From Xenophilus arseniciresistens (GTDB lineage Bacteria; Pseudomonadota; Gammaproteobacteria; Burkholderiales; Burkholderiaceae_C): 64,000 nucleotides of DNA. The stretch is taken from the NCBI RefSeq assembly GCF_028023875.1, contig NZ_JAQIPB010000014.1:1-64000 (forward strand), written 5' to 3'. A model generated the notes under the pieces. The model saw only the letters and a program-made list of their open reading frames with translations. It searched no databases and was not told where the DNA came from. Below are positions 16,133-24,962 of the stretch, one piece after another. The translations under genes and the position numbers were made by a program. Position 1 is the first letter of the stretch; each line of letters starts with the position of its first letter.

Positions 16133-17416
16133 ATGAGCCTGTTCAACTGGCGCGAAGTCGCCATGACCCCCGGTGCCGTGGTGGCGCCCGACGAGCGCCT
16201 GCCCTGGCCGCAGACCGCCGCAATGGGCGTGCAGCACGTGATCGCCATGTTCGGCGCCACGGTGCTGGCGCCCATCCTGATGGGCTTCAACCCCAACATC
16301 GCGATTCTGATGAGCGGCATCGGCACGCTGATCTTCTACCTGATCACGGGCGGGAAAGTGCCCAGCTACCTGGGCTCGAGCTTCGCCTTCATCGGCGTGG
16401 TGATCGCGGCTTCGGGCTATGGCGGCCAGGGGCCCAATGCCAACCTGGGCGTGGCGCTGGGCGGCATCGTGGCCTGCGGCGTGGTCTACATCGCCATCGG
16501 CGCGCTGGTGCAGGCCATCGGCACGGGCTGGATCGAGCGCTTCATGCCGCCGGTGGTCACGGGCGCCGTGGTGGCGGTGATCGGCCTGAACCTGGCCCAC
16601 GTGCCCATCAAGAACATGGCGCCCACCAACTTCGACGCCTGGATGCAGGCCGTCACCTTCCTGTGCGTGGGCCTGGTGGCCGTGTTCACGCGCGGCATGG
16701 TGCAGCGCCTGCTGATCCTGGTGGGCCTGATCCTGGCCAGCGTGGTGTACGCGGTGCTGACCAACGGCATGGGCCTGGGCAAGCCGATGGACTTCTCGGG
16801 CATCGCCAACGCAGCCTGGTTCGGTGCACCCACCTTCACCACGCCGGTGTTCCAGGCCAACGCGATGCTGCTGATCGCCCCGGTGGCCGTGATCCTCGTG
16901 GCCGAGAACCTGGGCCACATCAAGGCCGTGACGGCCATGACCGGCCGCAACCTGGACCCGCTGATGGGCCGGGCCTTCATCGCCGACGGCGTGGCCACCG
17001 TGGTCAGCGGCAGCGCGGGCGGCACCGGCGTGACCACCTATGCCGAGAACATCGGCGTGATGGCGGCCACGCGCATCTACTCCACGGCCGTGTTCGTGGT
17101 GGCGGCCGTGATCGCGCTGGTGCTGGGCTTCTCGCCCAAGTTCGGCGCGTTGATCCAGGCCATCCCGCTGCCGGTGATGGGCGGCGTGTCGATCGTGGTC
17201 TTCGGCCTCATCGCCGTGGCCGGCGCCAAGATCTGGGTCGACAACAAGGTCGATTTTTCCGAGAACCGCAACCTGATCGTGGCTGCCATCACGCTGATCC
17301 TGGGCACGGGCGAGTTCACGCTGAAGTTCGGTGAGTTCGCGCTGGGCGGCATCGGCACCGCCACCTTCGGCGCCATCATCCTGTGGGCGCTGCTGGGCCG
17401 GGCCAAGAACGCCTGA
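16133..17416 (+). CDS. NCS2 family nucleobase permease (uracil/xanthine type)
   Basis: A 427-residue inner-membrane symporter with about 14 membrane segments. Family signatures include the QHVIAMFGATVLAP segment in TM1, PSYLGSSFAFIG in the TM3 half-helix, LVAENLGHIKAV with the substrate-binding Glu in TM8, and the GTGVTTYAENIG motif of TM10 with a second Glu. This pattern is closest to the UraA/RutG branch, so uracil is the best guess; purine or xanthine is possible. A good ribosome-binding site (GAGGAGAAG) precedes the ATG. A hairpin terminator follows. Confidence 0.9.
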   Translation: MSLFNWREVAMTPGAVVAPDERLPWPQTAAMGVQHVIAMFGATVLAPILMGFNPNIAILMSGIGTLIFYLITGGKVPSYLGSSFAFIGVVIAASGYGGQGPNANLGVALGGIVACGVVYIAIGALVQAIGTGWIERFMPPVVTGAVVAVIGLNLAHVPIKNMAPTNFDAWMQAVTFLCVGLVAVFTRGMVQRLLILVGLILASVVYAVLTNGMGLGKPMDFSGIANAAWFGAPTFTTPVFQANAMLLIAPVAVILVAENLGHIKAVTAMTGRNLDPLMGRAFIADGVATVVSGSAGGTGVTTYAENIGVMAATRIYSTAVFVVAAVIALVLGFSPKFGALIQAIPLPVMGGVSIVVFGLIAVAGAKIWVDNKVDFSENRNLIVAAITLILGTGEFTLKFGEFALGGIGTATFGAIILWALLGRAKNA

Positions 17417-17427
17417 CGAGCGATTGA

Positions 17428-17447
17428 GGGCGCCTGAGCAGGCGCCC
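17428..17447. terminator. Hairpin terminator between convergent genes
   Basis: Stem GGGCGCCT/AGGCGCCC with loop GAGC lies between the permease stop and the stop of the leftward lipoprotein gene. Neither side has a long T tract, so it is probably a modest bidirectional terminator. Confidence 0.6.
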
Positions 17448-17454
17448 TTCAGGG

Positions 17455-17955
17455 TCAGCGCGCCGTCGCCACCAGCCGCGCGTGGCGCATCTGCTCGGGG
17501 CTCAGGGCGTCGGTCGACACGATGGTCAGGCTGCCGGCCGAAGAGGTCGGCGTGCCGGCGGCGTTGAGCGTGCCGGTGACGCTGTCGGGGAAGGTGTACA
17601 TGCCGCCAGTGGCCGGATCGATCGCGAGCATGCCGAGCAGGCCGCCCAGCATGAGGTTGCCGAAGTACCAGCCGCTGACGGTGGGGGTCAGCACGATTTC
17701 CTTGTCCGCAAAGCCTTCCTTCTTCATGCGGATGGTGTAGCTCTCGCCCTTGAAGTAGCCGGCGCCGCGCTTGAGCGTGAGGGTCACGGGCGTGGTACCC
17801 GTGTGCACCGTTTCACCTGCGCGGTTGGTCACGCTCACGGCAGCGCCTTCCTGCGGCGCGCTGTGGAGCACGACGGACTGGGTGGTGCCGTTGAAGATGC
17901 TGGCGCAGCCAGTCAGGGTGCCGGCGACAAGGCAGGCGATGAGCAGTCGTTTCAT
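17455..17955 (-). CDS. Hypothetical lipoprotein with PEGA-like domain
   Basis: A 166-residue protein with a short signal peptide and lipobox LTGC (Cys 17), hence a lipoprotein; residue +2 is Ala, which suggests the outer membrane. The middle contains a carboxypeptidase-regulatory/PEGA-like beta fold (AAVSVTNRAGETVHTGTTPV, then LTLKRG and YTIRMKKEGF). A hydrophobic GGLLGMLAIDPATGGMYTFPD segment follows, common to many small lipoproteins of unknown role. It is transcribed alone, with its start preceded by AGGAAGGAATTC. Confidence 0.75.
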   Translation of the reverse strand: MKRLLIACLVAGTLTGCASIFNGTTQSVVLHSAPQEGAAVSVTNRAGETVHTGTTPVTLTLKRGAGYFKGESYTIRMKKEGFADKEIVLTPTVSGWYFGNLMLGGLLGMLAIDPATGGMYTFPDSVTGTLNAAGTPTSSAGSLTIVSTDALSPEQMRHARLVATAR

Positions 17956-18035
17956 GAATTCCTTCCTCCTGAGTATTTTTGGAAGCGCGAATGTAGGAGG
18001 CCCCTCCCCGGGCCGCGAGGAACTAATACCTGAAA

Positions 18036-18068
18036 CAAAAAGAAACCCGCCGGCATGAACCCGGCGGG
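18036..18068 (-). terminator. Intrinsic terminator after the WS/DGAT gene
   Basis: Stem CCCGCCGG/CCGGCGGG (18046-18053 with 18061-18068) with a 7-base loop. On the minus strand it is followed by TTTCTTTTTG, a clear U tract, 33 bp after the stop codon of the acyltransferase gene. Confidence 0.85.
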
Positions 18069-18100
18069 CTTCTCCTGGGGCGACGGCCTGGCCGCGGGTG

Positions 18101-19801
18101 TCAGCGGCTGGTGGCCCTGGCGGTGGCCTTCTTGCGCGCAGCGGGCTTGGCAGCTGCCTGGGCCGCGGGCTTGGCGCCGGGCTTCTTCTTCGCGGCTGCG
18201 GCCCGCGCGGGCGCTGCTGCTGCTGGTGGTGGCTTGCGCCTGGCCGCAGGTGCCGTCTTGGCAGCCCTTGCGGGCGCGGCAGGCCGGCGCACCTCGTCGG
18301 TGTCGTGGTCCAGGTTGCCGATCTTGGCCCTGGGGATGGCAGCGTCGGCCGCCTTGGCGGCGCTCGGCTCGAAGGGCACGGGCGGCACCTTGTCCATCAG
18401 CGCCATCAGCGTCTGGTGCTCGACCAGCATGTAGTCGCCGATCTCGGTGATGTCGGGCACCGCGCGGCGGCAGCCGATCAGGCCGTAGTCCATGCGGCCG
18501 TTGTAGCTCTGCACCGTGACGTTGAGCGCGCAGCCGTGGCTGGCGATGGAGACCGGGTAGTAGCAGCTGACCAGCGCCCCCGCGAAGTACATCGGGAAGG
18601 GCGCGCCGGCCACGTTGGAGATGGCGACGTTGGTGGCCGGCGGCAGCGCATTGACCAGCCCCGAGCGCCCGATGGCCGAAGCCAGGCCCGACATGAGCCA
18701 GGGCGCGCCAAACATCGGGAAGTCGTCGAACATCACGGCCCTGAACTTGTTGACCGTGTCCTTGGAGGCGGTGGAAGACTTGTTGATGGCCTTGAGCCGC
18801 TCCAGCGGGTCCTTGATGTCGGTGGCCAGGCTCACGAGCATCATGCTGGCCTGGTTGTTGGCGGTTTCGTCGCCGGCCTCGCGCAGGCTCACGGGCACGC
18901 CCGCGATCAGCGGCTGCTCGGGCAGCTCGTTGCTGTCCTTGAAGTACTGGCGCAGCGCGCCGGCCACGGTGGCCAGCACCACGTCGTTGAGCGAGACGCC
19001 GAAGTGGCGCGCGATGGCCTTGGTGTCGGCCAGCGGAATGGTGCGGCCGGCAAAGCTGCGCTGGTTGGTGATGGCCACGTTGAAGGCCGTGCGTGGCGCG
19101 CGCATGTCCAGGCGCTTGGCCAGCTCGCGCAGGTCGCCGGCGCCGGGCGCCTCGCCGGGCGTGGCCAGCGAGCTGATGGCCTTGCCCAGCGCCGGCAGCA
19201 TCTTGTAGAGCTTGACGTACTGCGCGGCGGTGTTGCGCATGGCCGCGCTGGCCAGTTCGGCCATGCCCAGCTGGTAGCTGCCGCGGCGCGGCTTCTCGCG
19301 CGGCGGCTTGACCACGCGGCCCGTGGGCTGCAGGTCGAAGATGGCCTTGCCCAGCGCCACGCCGGCCTGGCCGTCGATGCCCGCGTGATGCACCTTGGTG
19401 TAGAGCGCCACGTGGCCGCTCTTGAGGCCGTCGATGATGTAGAACTCCCACATCGGCCGGCTGCGGTCGATCAATGAGGAATGCAGCCGCGCCACGTACT
19501 GCTGCAGCTGGCGGTTGGTGCCGGGCCGCGGCAGCGTCACATGCCGCACGTGGTAGTCGATGTCCACGTCGTCATCTTCGACCCACACGGGATTGGAGAG
19601 GTCGAAGGGCATCAGCGCGAGCTTGCGCGTGAACACGTCGGCCAGGTGGATGCGGCTGGCCATGAAGGCCTTGGCGTCTTCGTAGAAGTCGCCCTCGTAG
19701 TCGTCGGGCAGCTCCAGCACATTGAGCGAGCCCACGTGCATGGGCATTTCGGGGGTCTCGAAATGCAGGAAGGTGGCGTCCAGCCCACTGAGATGCTTCA
19801 C
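18101..19801 (-). CDS. Wax ester synthase / diacylglycerol acyltransferase (WS/DGAT) with basic C-terminal tail
   Basis: Bifunctional enzyme that makes wax esters or triacylglycerol from acyl-CoA. The start was set at a GTG preceded by AGAGGAGA, giving the conserved opening KHLSGLDATFLHFETPEMP. The catalytic motif HHAGIDG is at residues 138-144, and the second-half motifs NVAITNQR, SLNDVVLATVAGALR and SNVAGAPFPMYFAGA are present. Residues up to about 490 match the family. The last 70 or so are a low-complexity Ala/Pro/Lys/Arg tail (AAAAKKKPGAKPAAQ) like histone-H1-type or phasin-linker tails and are not needed for catalysis. Length is 566 residues against the usual 450-500. Confidence 0.9.
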   Translation of the reverse strand: MKHLSGLDATFLHFETPEMPMHVGSLNVLELPDDYEGDFYEDAKAFMASRIHLADVFTRKLALMPFDLSNPVWVEDDDVDIDYHVRHVTLPRPGTNRQLQQYVARLHSSLIDRSRPMWEFYIIDGLKSGHVALYTKVHHAGIDGQAGVALGKAIFDLQPTGRVVKPPREKPRRGSYQLGMAELASAAMRNTAAQYVKLYKMLPALGKAISSLATPGEAPGAGDLRELAKRLDMRAPRTAFNVAITNQRSFAGRTIPLADTKAIARHFGVSLNDVVLATVAGALRQYFKDSNELPEQPLIAGVPVSLREAGDETANNQASMMLVSLATDIKDPLERLKAINKSSTASKDTVNKFRAVMFDDFPMFGAPWLMSGLASAIGRSGLVNALPPATNVAISNVAGAPFPMYFAGALVSCYYPVSIASHGCALNVTVQSYNGRMDYGLIGCRRAVPDITEIGDYMLVEHQTLMALMDKVPPVPFEPSAAKAADAAIPRAKIGNLDHDTDEVRRPAAPARAAKTAPAARRKPPPAAAAPARAAAAKKKPGAKPAAQAAAKPAARKKATARATSR

Positions 19802-20096
19802 GGTGCGGGTCTCCTCTTGCGCAAGCGCCGCTGCGCCTTGCTGTTTGTGTGTGGTGGGCTGCTCTTTGTACTGCGGGCCGCGCACCGGCCCATCCGCACA
19901 AACGCCGATGCGGCCTGCGGCGCATGGCGCTGCGCCCGGCCCCGCGGGCGCCAAAGATGCAACGCTTGGCAACAGCTGTGCCCGCACAGCGCCGCCCGGC
20001 GCCTGTTTGGCCCTGGGAGCCGCCAGGCGGCCGTTAGACTCGGGCGCTTTGGGCCGGGCCCTGCCCCGTCCGTCCATCTCCCAATCCCCCGTTCCG

Positions 20097-20846
20097 ATGA
20101 CCGATGCATCCGCCGCGCACACCCGTGCGGTGTTCGAATTCAAGAGCGCGACGCTGCCGCTGATTGCGGTGATCCTCAAGACCAGCGACCTGGGCGTGCT
20201 GCGCAGCGCGCTGGACGCCCAGTTGGCCGACTCGCCCGACTTCTTCGAGCAGGAGCCGATGGTCATCGATCTGTCGCAGCTCGGCGAAGCCGATCAGCAG
20301 GCGCCGCTGGACTTCGCGGCCCTGCGAGCCCTGCTGGCGCGCCACCAGACCCAGCCCGTGGCCGTGCGGGGCGCCAATGCCGCCCATGCCCAGGCCGCGC
20401 GCGCCGCCGGCCTGGCCATTGCGGCCATGCCTGCGGCCCCCGTGAGCCGCCCGCCCGCGCCCGCCCCCAGCCCCGAGCCGCAGATCGTGCGCGAGGTGCA
20501 GGTGCCCGCCGGCGGCACGCTGCTGATCGACCGGCCGCTGCGATCGGGCCAGCAGGTGTATGCGCGCGGCGGCGACGTGATCGTGACCGAGGTGGTGAAC
20601 TTCGGCGCCGAGGTGATCGCCGACGGCCATGTGCATGTGTACGCGCCGCTGCGCGGCAAGGCCATCGCGGGTGCGCGCGGCAACACCGAGGCGCGCATCT
20701 TCACGACCTGCCTGGAAGCACAGCTGATCGCCATCGCGGGCATCTACCGGACCTCGGAAGTGCCGCTGCCGGCCAGCGTGGCGGGCAAGGCCGCGCAAGT
20801 GCGCCTGGCCGAGGACAAATTGCTGATGGAAGCCATCGCGTCCTGA
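20097..20846 (+). CDS. minC: MinC septum site-determining protein
   Basis: Inhibitor of FtsZ assembly that keeps division at mid-cell. The 249-residue product has the N-terminal MinC_N domain (FEFKSATLPLIAVILKTSD), a Pro-rich linker (about 115-135) and the C-terminal beta-helix domain (about 140-249) with repeated Gly turns (RSGQQVYARGGDVIVTEVVN, APLRGKAIAGARGN) that binds MinD and MinC. It starts the minCDE operon: minD follows after 67 bp and minE 5 bp later. The 295 bp between this gene and the divergent WS/DGAT gene holds both promoters; I could not define hexamers with confidence. Confidence 0.96.
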   Translation: MTDASAAHTRAVFEFKSATLPLIAVILKTSDLGVLRSALDAQLADSPDFFEQEPMVIDLSQLGEADQQAPLDFAALRALLARHQTQPVAVRGANAAHAQAARAAGLAIAAMPAAPVSRPPAPAPSPEPQIVREVQVPAGGTLLIDRPLRSGQQVYARGGDVIVTEVVNFGAEVIADGHVHVYAPLRGKAIAGARGNTEARIFTTCLEAQLIAIAGIYRTSEVPLPASVAGKAAQVRLAEDKLLMEAIAS

Positions 20847-20913
20847 AAAAAAGGCGCAGCGGCTCCAGGACAATCAACCAATCATCGAAGAGCAGAGAAA
20901 AAGGACTCAGGCA

Positions 20914-21726
20914 ATGACCAGAATCGTGGTGGTGACCTCGGGCAAGGGTGGCGTCGGCAAGACGACCACCAGCGCGAGCTTTGCGTCCGGGCTGGCCCTG
21001 GCCGGCAAGAAGACGGCCGTGATCGACTTCGACGTGGGCCTGCGCAACCTGGACCTGATCATGGGTTGCGAGCGCCGCGTGGTGTACGACCTGATCAACG
21101 TGATCCAGGGCGAGGCCAACCTCAAGCAGGCGCTGATAAAGGATAAGCAGTGCGACAACCTGTTCGTGCTGGCCGCCTCGCAGACGCGCGACAAGGAAGC
21201 GCTGACGCAGGAGGGCGTGGAGAAGGTGCTCAATGAGCTGCGCGAGATGGACTTCGACTTCGTGATCTGCGACTCGCCCGCGGGCATCGAGACCGGCGCG
21301 CTGATGGCCATGCACTTCGCCGACGAGGCGCTGATCGTGACCAATCCCGAGGTGTCCTCGGTGCGCGACTCCGACCGCATCCTGGGCATGCTCAGCAGCA
21401 AGACCAAGCGGGCCAAGGAAGGCGGCGAGCCGATCAAGGAACACCTGCTGATCACGCGCTACAACCCCGGCCGCGTGGCCGACGGCCAGATGCTGTCGCT
21501 GGAGGACATCCAGGACATCCTGCGCATCCAGCTCATCGGCGTGATCCCCGAGTCAGAGACCGTGCTCAATGCCTCGAACCAGGGCATTCCGGCCATCCAC
21601 GACAAGGGCACCGACGTGGCCGAGGCCTACAGCGACGTGGTGGCGCGCTTCCTGGGCGAAGACCGGCCCATGCGCTTCATCGAGGCGGAGAAGCCCGGCT
21701 TCTTCAAGCGCCTGTTCGGGAGGTAA
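20914..21726 (+). CDS. minD: MinD septum site-determining ATPase
   Basis: Membrane-associated Walker-type ATPase that recruits MinC and oscillates with MinE. The deviant Walker A motif [12 protein letters not shown] is at residues 10-21, followed by [12 protein letters not shown] (switch region) and CDSPAGIE (Walker B side). The C-terminal amphipathic membrane-targeting helix is FFKRLFGR. Length 270 matches the family. A strong ribosome-binding site (AAAAGGA) precedes the ATG. Confidence 0.98.
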   Translation: MTRIVVVTSGKGGVGKTTTSASFASGLALAGKKTAVIDFDVGLRNLDLIMGCERRVVYDLINVIQGEANLKQALIKDKQCDNLFVLAASQTRDKEALTQEGVEKVLNELREMDFDFVICDSPAGIETGALMAMHFADEALIVTNPEVSSVRDSDRILGMLSSKTKRAKEGGEPIKEHLLITRYNPGRVADGQMLSLEDIQDILRIQLIGVIPESETVLNASNQGIPAIHDKGTDVAEAYSDVVARFLGEDRPMRFIEAEKPGFFKRLFGR

Positions 21727-21731
21727 GGGCG

Positions 21732-22004
21732 ATGTCCTTTCTCTCCTTCCTGCTTGGCGAGAAGAAGAAAACGGCCAGCGTGGCCAAGGACCGGCTGCAG
21801 ATCATTCTGGCGCACGAGCGCTCCAGCCTGAGCAGCAAGCGGCCCGACTACCTCCCCGAGCTGCAGCGCGAGCTGGTGGCCGTGATCTCCAAATACGTGG
21901 CCATCAAGTCCGAAGACATCAAGGTGCACCTGGAAAAGCAGGACGACCTCGAAGTGCTGGACATCAAGATCGAGCTGCCCGAGGCGGCCGCCGGCGCGCG
22001 CTGA
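21732..22004 (+). CDS. minE: MinE cell division topological specificity factor
   Basis: A 90-residue protein that stimulates MinD ATPase and confines MinCD to the poles. The N-terminal membrane-targeting and anti-MinCD part ([25 protein letters not shown]) is followed by the dimerising topological domain ([16 protein letters not shown]). It is 5 bp after minD and translationally linked. The terminator at 22036-22065 closes the operon. Confidence 0.97.
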   Translation: MSFLSFLLGEKKKTASVAKDRLQIILAHERSSLSSKRPDYLPELQRELVAVISKYVAIKSEDIKVHLEKQDDLEVLDIKIELPEAAAGAR

Positions 22005-22035
22005 AACGCGGGCGCGTTCTTTCCCCCCTGGCCTG

Positions 22036-22065
22036 GCGCCCCTCACTCGCGTGACGGGGCGCTTT
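22036..22065 (+). terminator. Terminator of the minCDE operon
   Basis: Stem GCGCCCC-TCAC pairs with GTGA-GGGGCGC with a single bulged C and a TCGC loop; TTTGC follows. The U tract is short, but the stem is long and placed 31 bp after the minE stop. Confidence 0.65.
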
Positions 22066-22140
22066 GCATTGCGGGTCGGCCGGCGTATCGTGCATGGGCG
22101 ATGCACCGCATCCACCCCTCAACTTCAGGAGACCGACCCC

Positions 22141-22629
22141 ATGGCCACCCGCAAGACCAGCACCCCGCCCGCAGGCAGCAGCACCGATGCGGCCGCCCAG
22201 TTCCAGGAAGCGGTGTCGCAGACCCTGCAGGGCGCGGCCGAACGGCTGCAGTCGCTGAACCTCACGGGCGCTGCCGCCAACCTGATGGAAAACGGCCGCA
22301 AGGACATCGAGGCCCTGGTCGAGGCCAACAAGCGCTCCTACCAGGGCCTGCAGACGGTGGTGCAGCGGCAGACCGAGATGCTGCGCAGCTCCATCACGCA
22401 GTGGCAGGAAACCGTTTCGGGCATGCAGGGCCAGGACATTTCGGCCAACCTGTCCAAGCTCGACGAGATGGGCCGGTCGGCCTTCCAGCAGGCGCTCAAC
22501 GACATGCGCGAGCTGGCCGAAGTCGCGGCCAAGTCGCAGTCCGAAGCCTTCGACATCGTGCGTCAGCGCATCCAGGACAACGTGGAACAGGCCGCCAAGC
22601 TGCTGCAGCCGGGCGGCCCGAAGAAGTAG
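22141..22629 (+). CDS. Phasin family protein
   Basis: A 162-residue polyhydroxyalkanoate-granule-type protein. It is almost wholly helical, with heptad-like amphipathic stretches (ENGRKDIEALVEANKRSYQG, IQDNVEQAAKLLQP) and the phasin core around LQTVVQRQTEMLRSSITQWQ. The N-terminus is Pro/Thr/Ala rich and the end is GGPKK. Phasins coat PHB granules and control granule size. The presence of an acetoacetyl-CoA ligase and a WS/DGAT enzyme in the window is consistent with a storage-lipid lifestyle, though the genes are not one operon. Confidence 0.85.
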   Translation: MATRKTSTPPAGSSTDAAAQFQEAVSQTLQGAAERLQSLNLTGAAANLMENGRKDIEALVEANKRSYQGLQTVVQRQTEMLRSSITQWQETVSGMQGQDISANLSKLDEMGRSAFQQALNDMRELAEVAAKSQSEAFDIVRQRIQDNVEQAAKLLQPGGPKK

Positions 22630-22648
22630 GCCGCGCCCCGCAGACCGA

Positions 22649-23047
22649 TCAGCGGGGCCGCAGCAGCTTGCCGGTGGACGAAGCGCGCGCCAGCACCCGG
22701 CCGTCCTGTGCGAACAGGGAGGCTTCCAGGAAGACCACGCTGCCGCCCCAGCGCAGCACGCGCGCCTCGGCCTCCACGGGCGCCACGCCCACGCGCTCCA
22801 GGAAGCTCACCTTCAGCTCCAGCGAGGCCAGGCCCACGCCGCTCTCGCGCGAGACCACGGCAAAGGCCATGCTGTTGTCCAGCCAGGCCGTGATGAAGCC
22901 ACCCTGCACGATGGTGCCTTCGGTGTGCGCGAACTCCGGCCGCGGCACGAAGCGCACCCGCGCCACGCCCTGCGGGTCGCTGTGCAGCAGGCGGTCAAAG
23001 CCGATGGCGTGCAGCAGCGGCTGGGTGTTCTTCTCGATTTCGTTCAT
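22649..23047 (-). CDS. PaaI-family hotdog thioesterase
   Basis: A 132-residue single hotdog domain. The motif IVQGGFITAWLDNSMAFAV (about 47-65) is the characteristic central helix with the catalytic Asp; the following strand GLASLELKVSFLERVGV carries substrate contacts. It probably hydrolyses an acyl-CoA or aryl-CoA; the natural substrate is unknown. Start set at MNEIEKN, which needs no upstream extension. It converges with the phasin gene at a 19-bp gap. Confidence 0.83.
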   Translation of the reverse strand: MNEIEKNTQPLLHAIGFDRLLHSDPQGVARVRFVPRPEFAHTEGTIVQGGFITAWLDNSMAFAVVSRESGVGLASLELKVSFLERVGVAPVEAEARVLRWGGSVVFLEASLFAQDGRVLARASSTGKLLRPR

Positions 23048-23163
23048 GGCATGCGAAGGCGGTGCGACACAGGAAAAGCCCAGCATAGGCGCGCGGGCCG
23101 GCAGGCCCTGTCGCACGCGCAGCGTCCCAGGCCATGCCAGCCCTCCGTCACACCCTTGACCCC

Positions 23164-23442
23164 ATGACCCTCGAACTCCCCCGTGAAACGCGCCAGCAGG
23201 CGGTCCAGTCCATCGAACGCTATTTCGAGCAGGAGCTGGATCAGCGCATCGGCAACATCCAGGCCGGCGCGCTGCTGAACTTCTTTTTGCGGGAGATCGC
23301 GCCCAGCGTCTACAACCAGGCCGTGCGCGAAGTGCAGGAGCGGCTGCTCGCGCGCGTGCAGGAGCTGGACATCGAATGCCACGAGGACGAGTTCGTGCAC
23401 TGGCGCGGCCAGGGCGCCGCAGGCGGCACACGGCGGCGCTGA
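23164..23442 (+). CDS. DUF2164 family protein
   Basis: A 92-residue small acidic protein of unknown function. The pattern AVQSIERYFEQELDQRIGNI followed by LLNFFLREIAPSVYNQAV matches the DUF2164 family of Proteobacteria. The C-terminus here (RGQGAAGGTRRR) is extra and not conserved. The ATG at 23164 was chosen over one ten codons upstream because the family starts directly with the MTLELPRE-type sequence. It lies divergent from the thioesterase gene. Confidence 0.8.
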   Translation: MTLELPRETRQQAVQSIERYFEQELDQRIGNIQAGALLNFFLREIAPSVYNQAVREVQERLLARVQELDIECHEDEFVHWRGQGAAGGTRRR

Positions 23443-23485
23443 GCGCGCCGCGCTGGCCTGGCCGCAGGGCAGAAAAAGCAGGAAG

Positions 23486-23622
23486 AAAAAAGGCCCGCTG
23501 CGCGAACAGCGGGCCATTTGAAAGCCCCGAAGGGCTCGGCGAGGAGACTTCTGCCGAACTTTGACTTCCCTAATCCCCCAAGAGACCGAGGCCACGAATC
23601 TCTCACGGGCCGGGCCAAGTTG
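23486..23622 (-). ncRNA. Candidate structured small RNA or 3'UTR with intrinsic terminator
   Basis: Read leftward, the segment can form a stem AGAGA/TCTCT, a G-rich single strand (GGGGGATTAGGGAAG), a stem TCGGC/GCCGA, a short AGCCC-TTCG-GGGCT hairpin and finally the perfect 9-bp stem GGCCCGCTG/CAGCGGGCC (23492-23515) followed by six U. This arrangement is typical of a bacterial sRNA ending in a Rho-independent terminator. It may equally be the 3' UTR of the leftward gene ending at 23686. I found no convincing promoter hexamers. The terminal hairpin also lies 49 bp after the DUF2164 stop on the other strand. Confidence 0.35.
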
Positions 23623-23685
23623 TCAGTGACTTAGTTCGCAAGCGCGCCGCATGCAAGGTCAACAAAGGTGGCCACCGCATTTTTC

Positions 23686-24051
23686 TCACGGTGCCTGGCG
23701 CTCCGCGGCCCGTTCGTTGGCGCGCCGCGAAGCCGCACCCGGCCCGCGCTCGAGCTTGTCGCCCAGCCAGTTGCCGAACTTGCGCACGGGGCGGCTGGCA
23801 CTGTCGGCGGCGCGATTGACGCCGCTGAGCGTGGCGTCGCCGGCGCGGTCCACGCCGCGGCCCGCGGCGTCGGTGCCTTTCTTGATGCCGCCCAGCACCG
23901 GGCCGTCGGTGGAGGGCTGCGGAAGGGTGGCCGCGCGCTGGGGTCGCTGGATGGACTGCGCCGCGGCCTGCAGGGGCAGGCCGCCCAGCGCGAACGCTGC
24001 AGCCAGCAAGCCCGCGGCCATCAGGCCAGGACGTGGGGAAGATGCAGACAT
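23686..24051 (-). CDS. Small exported protein of unknown function
   Basis: A 121-residue protein with a signal peptide ending near LQAAAQS (about residue 32) and a ribosome-binding site CAGGAG. The mature part has a repetitive helical pattern (KKGTDAAGRGVDRAGDATLS, GVNRAADSASRP) and a basic C-terminus (RRANERAAERQ). No enzyme motif. It is of low complexity and probably periplasmic. The structured segment at 23486-23622 lies just downstream. Confidence 0.6.
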   Translation of the reverse strand: MSASSPRPGLMAAGLLAAAFALGGLPLQAAAQSIQRPQRAATLPQPSTDGPVLGGIKKGTDAAGRGVDRAGDATLSGVNRAADSASRPVRKFGNWLGDKLERGPGAASRRANERAAERQAP

Positions 24052-24185
24052 GGTGGGGCTCCTGGTGAAGGTTTCACAGCAGGCCGGGCGGTGCGCCTTC
24101 GAGCCCGGCGCGCGCGCATCGGCCGTGGCGGCAATCCTAGGCGTGCGGAAGCACGCGCGGTGTAGGAACAGGGGCAGCTCGCCCG

Positions 24186-24962
24186 TCACGCCGCCTTGGT
24201 GGCGGTGTATTCGGAGAACACGCCCAGCTCCACGTGCCGCTTCACGTCCGTGAAGCCGGCATCGCGCAGCGCCTGCATCACGCGCTCGGGTGGGATGCAG
24301 GCCTCGATGGTGTCCCAATAGAAGCGCCACAGCTCGGGCGTGGCCGTCTTCTTGCGGGCCACCACGCGCGCGATGACGGGCACCACCGTGCGCATGTAGC
24401 CCTTGAGCAGGGCCGCGCCCCAGCGGCTTTGGGGCTTGCTGATTTCCAGCACCAGCAGCCGCCCGCCCGGGCGCAGCACGCGATGGAACTCCTCGAAGGC
24501 CGCGGCCACGTCGGAGATGTGCCGCAGCGCGTAGCCCATGCTCAGGAAGTCGGCGCTGGCGTCGGGCCGGGGCAGCGCCTCCGCACGGCCGGCCACCAGT
24601 TCCACGCCCGGCAGCGCCACCTCGCCCATCATGCCGGGGCTGGGGTCCACGCCGGTCAGGCGCCCCGTGGGGCCGATGAGCGCCAGCGCCTCGCGCGCGA
24701 CCAGCCCAGTGCCGATGCCCACGTCCAGCACCTGCGCGCCCGCCGCCAGCCCCGCGCGCTGCAGGGCCATGCGCCGGTACCAGGGGCCGCTGCCCAGGGC
24801 CAGCACGCGTTCGATGCGGTCGTAGTCGGCGGCCGTGTCATCGAAGATGCGACGCAGGTAGCGCGTGTGCTCCGCCTCGTCGGCGTAGTACGCAGGCAGG
24901 GGCGCATGCGGAAGCTGGACCCGGGCTGCCGGGTCCTTCGGAGGGCTGGCGTGTGCGTTCAT
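24186..24962 (-). CDS. Class I SAM-dependent methyltransferase (UbiE/COQ5-like)
   Basis: A 258-residue methyltransferase. The SAM motif I is VLDVGIGTGLVARE (about 77-90), the acidic post-I residue is in LTGVDPS, and motif with SMGYALRHISD corresponds to UbiE's FGLRNV region. The conserved opening DDTAADYDRIERVLALGSGPWYRR aligns with the ubiquinone-type UbiE start. It is longer at the N-terminus and lacks exact UbiE signatures, so it could be an orphan homologue acting on another lipid or quinone. It is divergent from the FAD-linked oxidase. Confidence 0.75.
   Translation of the reverse strand: MNAHASPPKDPAARVQLPHAPLPAYYADEAEHTRYLRRIFDDTAADYDRIERVLALGSGPWYRRMALQRAGLAAGAQVLDVGIGTGLVAREALALIGPTGRLTGVDPSPGMMGEVALPGVELVAGRAEALPRPDASADFLSMGYALRHISDVAAAFEEFHRVLRPGGRLLVLEISKPQSRWGAALLKGYMRTVVPVIARVVARKKTATPELWRFYWDTIEACIPPERVMQALRDAGFTDVKRHVELGVFSEYTATKAA

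Noticed and set aside
17811-17820. GTTTCACCTG-like half parS in the lipoprotein gene
   Set aside because: Only one half-site matches; a full 16-bp palindrome is absent.
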